A stretch of 64,000 bases of DNA from Paenarthrobacter sp. (GTDB lineage: Bacteria; Actinomycetota; Actinomycetes; Actinomycetales; Micrococcaceae). Below are positions 52,959 to 61,424 of the stretch, one piece after another. Both the position numbers and the translations under genes were made by a program. The stretch spans positions 123,808 through 187,807 of the forward strand of contig JAPSHX010000005.1 in the NCBI GenBank assembly GCA_031179305.1, read 5' to 3'. Position 1 is the first letter of the stretch; every line of letters begins with the position of its first letter. The notes beneath the pieces are model-generated. The model searched no databases. It saw only the letters and a program-made list of their open reading frames with translations, and was not told where the DNA came from.

Positions 52959-54275
52959 TTAGGCGCCCTTGGCGGCCCGGAAGCCGGCTTCGAGGTCGGC
53001 GATGATGTCATCGACGTGCTCGATGCCCACGGACAAGCGCACAAGGCCAGGGTTGACGCCTGCGGCCACCTGCTGTTCCACTGTCAATTGGCTGTGCGTG
53101 GTCGACGCCGGGTGGATGACCAGCGAGCGGACATCACCGATGTTTGCCACGTGTGAGTGCAGCTCCAGGCCGTCCACGAAGCGCTTGCCCGCTTCTACGC
53201 CGCCCTTGATATTGAAGGCCACAATGGCGCCTGTGCCCTTGGGACCGTACTTCCGGCCACGGTCATACCACGGGCTGGACGGCAAGCCCGCATACGCGAC
53301 CGATTCGACGTCGTCGTGGTTTTCAAGCCATTCCGCCACCTTGGTGGCGTTGGCAACATGACGTTCCACGCGCAGGCTCAAGGTCTCCAGGCCCTGCGCA
53401 ATAAGGAAGGCGTTGAACGGGGATACGGCAGAGCCTAGGTCGCGAAGCAACTGGACGCGGGCCTTGAGGATGTAGGAGAGGTTGGCGCCCAGCGCACCGT
53501 CTTTGCCGAGGTCCCTGGCGTAGACCAGACCGTTGTAGCTGGGGTCAGGGGTATTGAATCCAGGGAAGCGCTCCGGGTCCTTGCCGAAGTCGAAGTTGCC
53601 GGAGTCCACAATCACACCGGCGATTGCGGAACCGTGACCACCCAGGTATTTGGTTGCCGAGTGGACCACGATGTCCGCTCCCCACTCGATGGGACGGATC
53701 AGGTAGGGCGTGGACAGCGTGTTGTCGACGATGAGCGGCACGCCGGCCTCGTGGGCGGTGCGGGCGATGCCCTCGATGTCCAGCACATCCTGGCGGGGGT
53801 TGGACACGACCTCACCGAAGAACAGTTTGGTGTTCGGCTGGACTGCGTCACGCCACTGGTCCAGGTTGTCCGGATCCTCCACGAACGTGACCGAAATGCC
53901 AAACTTCTTCAGCGTGTGCGCCAGCAGGTTGTACGTGCCGCCGTACAGGCTGGGGCTTGCTACGATATGCTCGCCCGCCTCTGCGATATTCAGGATGGCG
54001 AACGTCTCCGCAGCCTGTCCCGAACTGAGCAAGAGGGCACCCAGTCCGCCTTCAAGGCTCGCGACGCGCTGTTCCACTGCATCCTGCGTCGGGTTGCCGA
54101 TCCGGGTGTAGATGGGGGCGAGCTCGGCCAGGGCAAAGCGATTTGCGGCACTCTCGGCACTGGGAAACACGAAGGACGTGGTCTGGTAGATCGGAAGCGA
54201 GCGCGCTCCGGTGGCGGCATCAGGCTCCTGGCCTGCGTGGATCTGGCGGGTTTCGAAAGACCATCCTTGGGACAT
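52959..54275 (-). CDS. metY: O-acetylhomoserine (thiol)-lyase
   Basis: A 438-residue PLP enzyme forming homocysteine from O-acetylhomoserine and sulfide. The PLP lysine is Lys209 (VVHSATKYLGGHG). SFVFPSAESAANRFAL and YTRIGNPTQ near 35-64 are typical of the Cys/Met metabolism family. ATG 54275 is chosen because AGGAG lies 7 nt upstream. It precedes metX by about 295 bp, including a riboswitch that belongs to metX and not to this gene. Confidence 0.95.
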   Translation of the reverse strand: MSQGWSFETRQIHAGQEPDAATGARSLPIYQTTSFVFPSAESAANRFALAELAPIYTRIGNPTQDAVEQRVASLEGGLGALLLSSGQAAETFAILNIAEAGEHIVASPSLYGGTYNLLAHTLKKFGISVTFVEDPDNLDQWRDAVQPNTKLFFGEVVSNPRQDVLDIEGIARTAHEAGVPLIVDNTLSTPYLIRPIEWGADIVVHSATKYLGGHGSAIAGVIVDSGNFDFGKDPERFPGFNTPDPSYNGLVYARDLGKDGALGANLSYILKARVQLLRDLGSAVSPFNAFLIAQGLETLSLRVERHVANATKVAEWLENHDDVESVAYAGLPSSPWYDRGRKYGPKGTGAIVAFNIKGGVEAGKRFVDGLELHSHVANIGDVRSLVIHPASTTHSQLTVEQQVAAGVNPGLVRLSVGIEHVDDIIADLEAGFRAAKGA

Positions 54276-54503
54276 GGAGTTCTCCTGTTCGTGACGCATG
54301 GGATTAGCAGGCAATGTGAAACGGTGTGAGCTGGGGCCAGTCTAAGAACTGTCCGGAGGCGAAGACAGCTTTGTGACGCCAGAGGAATCTTTCGGACTTC
54401 CCGAGTGCCTCCATGACGCCCGCCGCCGAACGGTTATACACATCCCACCTTAGTTAGGCTTGACTTAGCTGAGACCCCGATCACAAAGTGCCAAGATGAA
54501 GCC

Positions 54504-55142
54504 ATGCGCATGGATCACGTCTCTTACGCCTGTGAACGAGATGGCCTTTTGGCCACTACCGAACGAATTTCCGCGGCATTGGGAGTGGACGCTGTCCGGG
54601 GCGGAGTGCACCCGCGCTTCGGTACCCGGAACATGATCATTCCCCTTGCGGATAACAAGTACCTGGAAGTGGTGGAGGTCCTGGATCACCCCGCTTCCGA
54701 CAAAGCACCCTTTGGCCAGGCCGTCCGTGCCCGCTCGGCTGCCGGTGGTGGATGGATGGGCTGGTGCGTCGCCGTTGACGACCTTGCACCGTTCGAAGAC
54801 CGCCTTGGCCGCTCGGCCGTTCCGGGCAACCGCAAGTTCCCCGACGGGCGCGAACTGGTGTGGCAGCAGATTGGCATCCTCGGCCTGATCGCCGATCCCC
54901 AGGTGCCCTACCTGCTCAAATGGGAGGGCGACCCCTCGCTGCACCCGTCCAGGATTTACGAGAGCGACGTCAAGATGTCCAGCCTCACCATAGCGGGCTC
55001 GGCTGAACGCGTCACCGAATGGTTGGGCGAACCGGTGGAGAAGCCGCTGGAGGATGTCGCCGTCCAGTGGATGGCACCGCACGGCACTCCTGGCATTCTC
55101 GCTGTAACTTTCGAAACCGCCTCCGGAGCCGTCACCATCTGA
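54504..55142 (+). CDS. VOC-family (glyoxalase-like) protein
   Basis: A 212-residue protein of the Glyoxalase_3-like group. It starts RMDHVSYACERDGLLATTER, with the early metal-binding-type histidine, and has the paired motifs GGVHPRFGTRNMIIPL and YLEVVEVLDHP that suit the family's first beta-alpha-beta unit. The substrate is unknown. It is divergent from metY and convergent with the CPBP gene across a strong hairpin. Confidence 0.8.
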   Translation: MRMDHVSYACERDGLLATTERISAALGVDAVRGGVHPRFGTRNMIIPLADNKYLEVVEVLDHPASDKAPFGQAVRARSAAGGGWMGWCVAVDDLAPFEDRLGRSAVPGNRKFPDGRELVWQQIGILGLIADPQVPYLLKWEGDPSLHPSRIYESDVKMSSLTIAGSAERVTEWLGEPVEKPLEDVAVQWMAPHGTPGILAVTFETASGAVTI

Positions 55143-55197
55143 CCGATCCATCCATACGGGCTTGTCCCGGCCCCGGTCAGTCATGTCCGGGCTAAGC

Positions 55198-55249
55198 TTC
55201 GGCCGCCATCAGCGGGTGCCAATGACGTCACCCACCGATGGCGGCCGAA
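55198..55249. terminator. Bidirectional terminator between convergent genes
   Basis: TTCGGCCGCCATC (55198-55210) and GATGGCGGCCGAA (55237-55249) form a perfect 13-bp stem around an inner GGGTG/CACCC pairing. It lies between the VOC gene and the CPBP gene. Confidence 0.7.
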
Positions 55250-55265
55250 TACCTTTAACGGACCG

Positions 55266-56039
55266 CTATCCCAGGCCGATTGCCTTTCCGAACAAGCTAA
55301 ATCCAACGAACGCCACAATGTCCAGCAACGCGTGGGCAATCACCAAGGGCATTACCCGCTTGGTCTTGGTGTAGATCCATGCGAACAGCAGGCCCATGAC
55401 CACGTTCCCTATGAAGGGTCCAAAGCCTTGGTACAGGTGGTAGCTTCCACGAAGGACGGCACTGACCACAATGGCCGCCGGCATGCTCCACCCGAACTTA
55501 CCGAAGCGGTCCATGAGGTACCCCACCACGATCACTTCTTCCACGATCGCATGGCGCATGGCCGAAAGGACCAGCACCGGCACCGTCCACCAGTAAGCGT
55601 CCAAGCCGCTAGGCACAATTGCAGTGGTAATTCCCAGCGCACGACCGGCCGCGTACAGGCCGAGCGAGGGTATGCCAATCGCAGCGGCCAAGCCAACACC
55701 CTGGAGCAGGTCCTTGCCGGGCCGGGCAAAGTTGAAGCCGAGCCGGGCGAATGCCGAGCCGCCCACGCCTTCCTTGCCGCCGGGTGCATGGGTGGACAGA
55801 AAGTAGAACACCAAGGCCACGGGCACCAGCGCGAACACAATGTCCAGGAGTTGGTAGGTCAGGTCAAAGTACTCGCGCGTGCTCTGTGACCTGTTCAGGG
55901 TTGACGTGGCATCAGCCAATGGTGCCCTCGTCATCTTGTCCAGCAGCTGAACTATGGAGTAGACAGCCGACTGGCCCAAGGACAGGCCCAGCACAATAAG
56001 TACTTCGGCGCGCAGCCGACGGCGGGAAGCAAGGAACAT
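55266..56039 (-). CDS. CPBP family intramembrane metalloprotease
   Basis: A 257-residue protein with about seven helices. The CPBP motif with two conserved glutamates is HAIVEEVIVVGYLMDRF near 163-179, and the later metal-binding histidines lie in GSYHLYQG and VIAHALLDI. The family includes prenyl-protein proteases (Rce1-like) and bacteriocin-immunity proteins. The substrate is unknown. It is divergent from the phosphatase gene with only about 23 bp between start codons. Confidence 0.88.
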   Translation of the reverse strand: MFLASRRRLRAEVLIVLGLSLGQSAVYSIVQLLDKMTRAPLADATSTLNRSQSTREYFDLTYQLLDIVFALVPVALVFYFLSTHAPGGKEGVGGSAFARLGFNFARPGKDLLQGVGLAAAIGIPSLGLYAAGRALGITTAIVPSGLDAYWWTVPVLVLSAMRHAIVEEVIVVGYLMDRFGKFGWSMPAAIVVSAVLRGSYHLYQGFGPFIGNVVMGLLFAWIYTKTKRVMPLVIAHALLDIVAFVGFSLFGKAIGLG

Positions 56040-56062
56040 GTACCCACCCTATGCTTGGTGGG

Positions 56063-56743
56063 ATGGGTGCCCCTGAGAGAATCTTCATGATCCGGCACGG
56101 CCAGTCTGCCGCGAATGCCGACACGTCCATCTACAACCGCGTGCCGGACTACCGGATCCCGCTGACGGATCGCGGAGTGGAGCAGGCACGGATCGCCGGC
56201 GAAGACCTGCGCCGGAAGCTCGATGGAGAGCAGGTCTGCGTCTACGTCTCCCCCTACCTTCGCGCGTACCAGACCCTCGAAGCCATGGACCTCGGCCCCT
56301 TGATCGAACGGGTGATTGAGGAACCCAGGCTTCGCGAGCAGGACTGGGCCAACTTCCAGATCGCAGGGGAGATCGAGGACCAAAAAGAACTGCGCAACCT
56401 CTACGGCCATTTCTTCTATCGGTTCCGCGAGGGCGAGTCCGGTTCAGATGTTTATGACCGGGTGTCATCCTTCATGGAGACGCTGTACCGGCACTGGCAG
56501 AAGCCTACTTACGCACCAAACACGCTCCTGGTCACGCATGGGCTGACCATGCGCCTTTTCTGCATGCGTTGGTTCCACTGGACGGTGGAGTACTTCGAGT
56601 CGCTCAACAACCCGGACAACGCCGAGCTGCGGACCCTGGTTAAGAACGACGACGACCAGTACAGCCTGGATATACCGTTCAGCCAGTGGGTGCCCAGGGA
56701 GGTAGACGACTCAGTGCTGCACGCACCGAGGATGCGCTTCTAG
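56063..56743 (+). CDS. Histidine phosphatase superfamily protein
   Basis: A 226-residue enzyme. RHGQSAAN near residue 9 holds the phospho-accepting histidine, and VTHGLTMRLFCMRWFHW near 155-171 holds the second. YLRAYQTLEA fits the family. The exact ATG (56051 or 56063) is not fixed; 56063 is used because of its GGTGGG upstream. The substrate is unknown. It is convergent with the DeoR gene (10-bp gap). Confidence 0.85.
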   Translation: MGAPERIFMIRHGQSAANADTSIYNRVPDYRIPLTDRGVEQARIAGEDLRRKLDGEQVCVYVSPYLRAYQTLEAMDLGPLIERVIEEPRLREQDWANFQIAGEIEDQKELRNLYGHFFYRFREGESGSDVYDRVSSFMETLYRHWQKPTYAPNTLLVTHGLTMRLFCMRWFHWTVEYFESLNNPDNAELRTLVKNDDDQYSLDIPFSQWVPREVDDSVLHAPRMRF

Positions 56744-56753
56744 CGTGACCTGA

Positions 56754-57545
56754 TCAACCTGCAGGTGCGACGATGACTTCGGTGCCCTTGGCCTCGAACG
56801 CAGCTTTATGCTCGGCACTGATGCCGGAGTCCGTGATGAGGTGCCTGAAGTCGTAGCCTGCCATGGCGGCAAAGGAGCGGCGGCCCACTTTGGAAGAGTC
56901 AGCTACGACGTAGGACTCGGTGGCACGGCGTGCCATCACCGTGTTGACCATGGCTTCGCCCTCGTCGGTGATGGTGGGGCCGAGGTCCGGGTCGACGCCA
57001 TTGACGCCGATGAACGCAATATCCAGGGCAACTTTTTGCATGATGACGTCTGTGTAGGGACCCACCAGCTCGTAGGAGCGCGGGTTGAGGATGCCGCCGG
57101 TGACCATGATCTTGATGTTTGGCCGGACTGCCAGCTGCGAGGCGATGTTGATCGCGTTGGTCACCACAGTCAGGGTGGGCCGGTTTGAAGGCGCGTTGAG
57201 GTCCTCGCGGGTGGACAGAAGCTGGGCCAAAGCAGTGTTGGTGGTACCGCCGCTGAGGCCAATCACGGCTCCAGGGCGGATCAGTGCCGACGCAGCCAGT
57301 GCGATTTCCTGCTTGGCCACGGCGTGGTCGTCCCTGTTGTAGCGCCCTGGGAGGTCATAGGCCACGGAACCAGTGGTGGCGCCGCCGCGGGTGCGGCTGA
57401 GCAGCCGCTGCTTGGCAAGGCTGTCAAGATCCCTGCGGGCCGTGGCAGGTGAGACGCCCAGGCGGGTCACGATGTCCTCGACTTCCACATGGCCGGACTC
57501 GGCCAGGAGGTCGAGTATGGCAGTGAGCCGATCGGTGCGGGTCAT
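56754..57545 (-). CDS. DeoR/GlpR family transcriptional regulator
   Basis: A 263-residue regulator, last gene of the five-gene sugar operon. The N-terminal HTH (LLAESGHVEVEDIVTRLGVS near 13-32) and ARRDLDSLAKQRLLSRTRGGA are typical. The sugar-phosphate sensing domain has GLSGGTTNTALAQ near 98-110 and, near 175-180, GVNGVD. It probably binds a repeat upstream of the operon and is relieved by an intermediate such as tagatose 6-phosphate (inference). Confidence 0.92.
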   Translation of the reverse strand: MTRTDRLTAILDLLAESGHVEVEDIVTRLGVSPATARRDLDSLAKQRLLSRTRGGATTGSVAYDLPGRYNRDDHAVAKQEIALAASALIRPGAVIGLSGGTTNTALAQLLSTREDLNAPSNRPTLTVVTNAINIASQLAVRPNIKIMVTGGILNPRSYELVGPYTDVIMQKVALDIAFIGVNGVDPDLGPTITDEGEAMVNTVMARRATESYVVADSSKVGRRSFAAMAGYDFRHLITDSGISAEHKAAFEAKGTEVIVAPAG

Positions 57546-57569
57546 GACGAGCCTTTCGCGGGTTTCCTG

Positions 57570-58409
57570 CTAATTCGCTTTGGCGAACAGCGTCAGCATA
57601 CGTGCGGACTCCAGCACAAGGGCATCCCGGCCGGCCTTGACGTATTTCCGGGAATCCACCACTGCAGGGTTGGCATCGAGGTACTCACGGACGGCGCGGG
57701 TAAAGAACCCGTTCAAATGTGTGGATACGTTGATCTTAGTCATACCCGCGCGGATAGCGGCTATGAGCATGTCATCTGTCACACCGGAGGAGCCGTGGAG
57801 GACCAGTGGTTTTCCCACCGCGGTCTTCAGTCTGGTGATGAGGTGCAGATCCAGCGCGGCGCTGCGTTCGGTCATTGCGTGGGAGGAGCCGACAGCAACG
57901 GCGAGCGCGTCCACGCCGGTTGCCTCAACGAATGAGTGGGCCTCGCCGGGGTCTGTTCGGACACCGGGAGCGTGGGCTCCGTCCTTGCCACCCACTTTTC
58001 CAAGCTCGGCCTCCATGTAGACACCGCGCTCGTGGGCATACTTTGCCACCCGTTGCGTGACTTCCACATTCCATTCGTACGGCAGGTGCGCGCCGTCGTA
58101 CATGACGGAACCGAAACCAAGGTCCACGGCGGCGATCGCGAGGTCTTCGGATTCTGCGTGGTCCAGGTGAAGGGCAACGGGTACAGCGGCGGAGCGCGCG
58201 ATTGCCAGGGCTGCCGAAGCGATGGGTTCGAGTCCGCCGTGGTACTTGGCGCAGTTCTCGGAAATCTGCAGAATCAGTGGGACGCCGGCCGCTTCGGCCC
58301 CTGCCACCAGGCCCTCGGCAGTTTCGATGTGGATGATGTTGAACGCACCTTGGCCTGTGCCGGCGTCGGCGGCCCTTTCCATGAGTTCCCGAGTGTTGAC
58401 CAGGGTCAC
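57570..58409 (-). CDS. Class II fructose/tagatose-bisphosphate aldolase family
   Basis: A 279-residue zinc aldolase. HLDHAE at about 81-86 (Asp83 and His84) is the active-site segment. SVMYDGAHLPYEWN lies near 101-114, and the late VLHGSSGVTDDM near 208 has a zinc-binding histidine. GTG 58409 is chosen because AAGGAG lies 6 nt upstream and it overlaps the PfkB stop (GTGA). Family members (GatY, KbaY/AgaY, FbaA) cleave tagatose or fructose 1,6-bisphosphate; the context favours tagatose. Confidence 0.9.
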   Translation of the reverse strand: MTLVNTRELMERAADAGTGQGAFNIIHIETAEGLVAGAEAAGVPLILQISENCAKYHGGLEPIASAALAIARSAAVPVALHLDHAESEDLAIAAVDLGFGSVMYDGAHLPYEWNVEVTQRVAKYAHERGVYMEAELGKVGGKDGAHAPGVRTDPGEAHSFVEATGVDALAVAVGSSHAMTERSAALDLHLITRLKTAVGKPLVLHGSSGVTDDMLIAAIRAGMTKINVSTHLNGFFTRAVREYLDANPAVVDSRKYVKAGRDALVLESARMLTLFAKAN

Positions 58410-59374
58410 CGGGTCTCCTTCCATGTCACGATCAATTGGTCCTGGAGTTCCTGGTATCGCGGCGAAATTTCACCTGCGGCAGGCATGAGCACGGCCGCGG
58501 CCGACCATGCGGTGGCCCGGCGGAGGATTTCGCGGGGCTCGGTGATGCCTTCGGCGAGTGAGACGGCGGCAGCCGCCACACCGGCGTCGCCTGCCCCTGT
58601 GGGGTTGCCGCTGAGCGCTTCCGGTAAGCGGGCGCTCCAGTAGCCGCCCGGGGCGGCGTGGTCGAAGGCGAGCATGCCGTCCGCGCCGGCACTGACGAGG
58701 ACGGTGCGGGCACCCATGTCGATCAGGGCGAGGGCGGCAGCTTCCAGGCTGGACTCCCCCGTCGCTTCGGCAAGCTCGTGATGGTTTGGTTTGAGGATGT
58801 CGGCGCCGGCTTTCGCCGCCGCGATGATGCCCGGACCGGAGGTGTCAATGATGGCGGGGATACCGGCGTCGTGGGCCAGGCGCACCAGTTCCGGGTAGAA
58901 ATCCGCGGGAGCGCCCGGCGGCAGGCTTCCCGAACCGACCAGGACGGAGGCCGGCAGGTTTCGGTTCCCGCTCACGGCCTCCACTACGGCGATCCGCAGT
59001 GAGCGCCAGTCATCCGGCAGGAGGGCTTGGCCCTCCTCGTTGAAGATGGACGTTTCCCCTGCAACGGTGTCCACCAGCGCGATGCTGCGGCGGGTTTCAG
59101 CTGCGACTCCCACCAGGGTGTGCGGTACGCCGCTGGTCCACAGTTCGGCTGCGAGGGTCTGCCCTGCCGCACCGCCGGTGGGGGCAATGGCTAGCACGGG
59201 GTACCCCAGCTGGTGAGTGACACGAGCTACGTTGATGCCCTTGCCTCCCGCGCGGCTTAAGGGTGTGGGTACCCGGTGGCTGGAGCCCTCGGAGATCCCA
59301 TGGACGGTGTAGGTCATGTCGATGGCCGGATTGGGAGTGACGGTAATAATTCGGTTCACGTTGGCTCGCTTCAT
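58406..59374 (-). CDS. PfkB-family sugar-phosphate kinase (1-phosphofructokinase/tagatose-6-P kinase type)
   Basis: A 322-residue ribokinase-fold kinase. IITVTPNPAIDMTYTV near 9-24 and the RAGGKGINVARVTHQLG block are the LacC/FruK signature. Motif GNPTGAGDAGVAAAAV near 260 has the catalytic aspartate. A GGGAGG site lies 7 nt before the ATG. It overlaps ROK and aldolase ends by 4 bp. It would make tagatose or fructose 1,6-bisphosphate for the aldolase downstream. Confidence 0.9.
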   Translation of the reverse strand: MKRANVNRIITVTPNPAIDMTYTVHGISEGSSHRVPTPLSRAGGKGINVARVTHQLGYPVLAIAPTGGAAGQTLAAELWTSGVPHTLVGVAAETRRSIALVDTVAGETSIFNEEGQALLPDDWRSLRIAVVEAVSGNRNLPASVLVGSGSLPPGAPADFYPELVRLAHDAGIPAIIDTSGPGIIAAAKAGADILKPNHHELAEATGESSLEAAALALIDMGARTVLVSAGADGMLAFDHAAPGGYWSARLPEALSGNPTGAGDAGVAAAAVSLAEGITEPREILRRATAWSAAAVLMPAAGEISPRYQELQDQLIVTWKETR

Positions 59375-60294
59375 GGTGTGCCTCCCAAAAGTGCCCGGGC
59401 GTTCAGTGCTGCGCCGAGCAAGCCGGCGTCCTGCCCCAGTTGGGCACGGATGAGATGGGGCCTGCGCTGGAAGTCCAGGATGGCGTCAACCCGCTTACGG
59501 AGTGGCTCGAGCAGCTCGTCGCCTGCTTCAGCGAGGCCTCCGCCGATCACCACGGCTTCTGTTCCAATGATGTTGACGCACTGGCAGATAGTGAAGGCCA
59601 GTGCATCAACAGCGTCGGCCCAAACACGTGCTGCGACCACATCTCCTGCGTTTGCCCTGAGCAGCACCCCACGTGCACCGTTCACCGGGTTTCCCGATGC
59701 ACGGTGGTAACGCTTGGCAATTGCCCCTGCTGAGCCCACTGCTTCCAGGATGGTGGAGCCTGTGGCGTCGGGGTCCGGAACCTGGGCGTGGCCGAGCTCG
59801 CCGGCGAAACCGCCTGCGGTAACGGCCTTGCCACCCGAGAACACAGCTGCGGCGATGCCCGTTCCCACCACCATCACCACAACATCGTTGAACTCTTTGG
59901 AACCGCCAAAGCTGTGTTCCACAGCTGCAGCGGACCGGACATCATGATCGAACGCGACAGGGATGCCAAGCCGCTTTTCAGCTTCGGCGGTGAAGGGAAA
60001 GTTACGCCATCCAAGGTTGGCGGAATAGATTCCCACTCCGGCCACGGAGTCCACGATTCCAGGGACGATGATGCCTGCTGCTTTGGCGGGAGCTTCAGGA
60101 AACTCCGAGGCCAACTCGGCTTTAAGTTCTGCAAGCCTGTCCAAGACCGCTTCGCCCGGACGGGCAGGATCCAACGGCGTAGGGACGCGGCGCATGCCCA
60201 GGACGGTTCCATGGGCATCCACCAAACCAGCCTTGATGTCTGTCCCGCCAACATCGAACGACAGGACCGGCGACTCCGCGGCTCCGAGAACCAT
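59371..60294 (-). CDS. ROK family sugar kinase
   Basis: A 307-residue kinase. LSFDVGGTDIKAGLVDAHG at about 12-30 is the phosphate-binding loop. VVGTGIAAAVFSGG near 142-155 is typical. The ROK zinc-binding CxCGxxGC cluster is absent; the nearest stretch is GGFAGELGHAQV. It would phosphorylate a free hexosamine or hexose in the cytosol. It lies between the SIS gene (10-bp gap) and the PfkB gene (4-bp overlap). Confidence 0.9.
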   Translation of the reverse strand: MVLGAAESPVLSFDVGGTDIKAGLVDAHGTVLGMRRVPTPLDPARPGEAVLDRLAELKAELASEFPEAPAKAAGIIVPGIVDSVAGVGIYSANLGWRNFPFTAEAEKRLGIPVAFDHDVRSAAAVEHSFGGSKEFNDVVVMVVGTGIAAAVFSGGKAVTAGGFAGELGHAQVPDPDATGSTILEAVGSAGAIAKRYHRASGNPVNGARGVLLRANAGDVVAARVWADAVDALAFTICQCVNIIGTEAVVIGGGLAEAGDELLEPLRKRVDAILDFQRRPHLIRAQLGQDAGLLGAALNARALLGGTP

Positions 60295-60304
60295 AATCGG
60301 CTGC

Positions 60305-61222
60305 CTAGGCCGAGGCGTCGAGAATGACGGAGCGCGTCAGGTTTCGGGGCAGGTCCGGATTCAGTCCACGGACGCGAGCACGCTCCAAGGTGACTTTGTG
60401 AACACGTGCCAGTTCGGCCAGGGGGTGCTTGTCCGTGTGGATGTAAAGGGCGCCGGTGGCGGCCATGTCACTGTCCAAACCCTCGGGCTGGGTTCCGAAC
60501 AGCCAGGTGACCCGGCCGGGGGCAGCGATGGAGATGGGGCCGTGGCGGTATTCCATGGCAGGGTATGACTCGGTCCAACCCTGCACGGCTTCGCGCATTT
60601 TCAAGCCGGCTTCGTGGGCCAGTCCAACGGTCCAGCCGGTGCCGAGGAAGGTGAATTGCTCGGCGTCCAAAAGCTCCTGGGAGACCGGCGCAGTCACTGC
60701 ATCACGGGCATCATTGATTGCCTCCTGCACGTCGATGCCAAGGCTGGTCAGCATGTAGACCAACGCCGTGGTGGCGAAGCGGGTCTGCACCACGGAACGC
60801 TCATCGGCGTATTGGAGGCCCACGACGGCGTCTGCCAGCCCGACGATTGGGGAGGAGATGTCGCCAATGATGGCTACGGTGGGGACAATCCCCTTCAACT
60901 CAGCCAGAATCTCCAGCACCTCAGTGGTGGTACCTGACCGGGTGATGGCCACAACGGCGTCGTACTGGCGATCGGCGCTGTTGCTGTTCAGGAAAGCCTC
61001 CGACGCGGCGAAGGCATCCGTGACCCCCTTGCCGGCGGATTCGCGGGCAGCGGCGTAGCTCTGAGCCATGAACCACGATGTGCCACAGCCGATGACGGCA
61101 ATGCGCTTGCCGTCCGCCGGAAGCAACTGCTCCCCACGTGCCTGCTCTACGGCGCGCTGCCAAACCTCGGGTTGGGAAACCAGCTCTTCTTCCATGAAGG
61201 CACCCAGTGTGTTCTCGCTCAT
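60305..61222 (-). CDS. SIS-domain sugar isomerase/deaminase (AgaS/GlmS-like)
   Basis: A 305-residue protein with two SIS domains. VIGCGTSWFMAQSYAAARES near 44-63 and VVAITRSGTTTEVLEILAEL near 90-110 bind the phosphosugar. The C-terminal half repeats the fold (FLGTGWTVGLAHEAGLKMRE). It matches AgaS-type galactosamine-6-phosphate deaminase/isomerases and lacks the glutaminase domain of GlmS. It is the first gene of the operon, behind a DeoR-type repeat. Other SIS enzymes (fructoselysine-6-P deglycase) are possible. Confidence 0.85.
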   Translation of the reverse strand: MSENTLGAFMEEELVSQPEVWQRAVEQARGEQLLPADGKRIAVIGCGTSWFMAQSYAAARESAGKGVTDAFAASEAFLNSNSADRQYDAVVAITRSGTTTEVLEILAELKGIVPTVAIIGDISSPIVGLADAVVGLQYADERSVVQTRFATTALVYMLTSLGIDVQEAINDARDAVTAPVSQELLDAEQFTFLGTGWTVGLAHEAGLKMREAVQGWTESYPAMEYRHGPISIAAPGRVTWLFGTQPEGLDSDMAATGALYIHTDKHPLAELARVHKVTLERARVRGLNPDLPRNLTRSVILDASA

Positions 61223-61280
61223 CGTGTTGTATCGCTCCCGCTCATGGTGATGACGTTTTCTGATCTATAGAAACACTAAA

Positions 61281-61310
61281 CGATCATTTTCGATCTAACA
61301 AGGATCATCG
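61281..61310. promoter_or_regulatory. DeoR-type operator repeat before the sugar operon
   Basis: CGATCATTTTCGATCTAACA followed by AGGATCATCG contains GATC half-sites: GATCGAAAATGATCG on the minus strand, then another GATC 10-15 bp further. The A/T-tract with GATC repeats resembles DeoR-family operators and it lies 59 bp before the first gene of an operon that ends with a DeoR regulator. Confidence 0.6.
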
Positions 61311-61366
61311 GTGCGCTGAGACTGCTCATTACTTGCGCATCATCGGCGGGGAGCGAGAAACCCAAA

Positions 61367-61406
61367 AAAGAGGGGCTGCGTTCCAACCGGAACGCAGCCC
61401 CTCTTT
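61367..61406 (-). terminator. Intrinsic terminator downstream of hutI
   Basis: Arms 61367-61384 and 61389-61406 form a perfect 18-bp stem (AAAGAGGGGCTGCGTTCC) with an AACC loop. On the minus strand it is followed by TTTTTT. It ends the FAD-oxidase/hutI transcript about 20 bp after hutI and lies before the sugar operon control region. Confidence 0.9.
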
Positions 61407-61424
61407 ATTCTCTTTAACTCGTCC

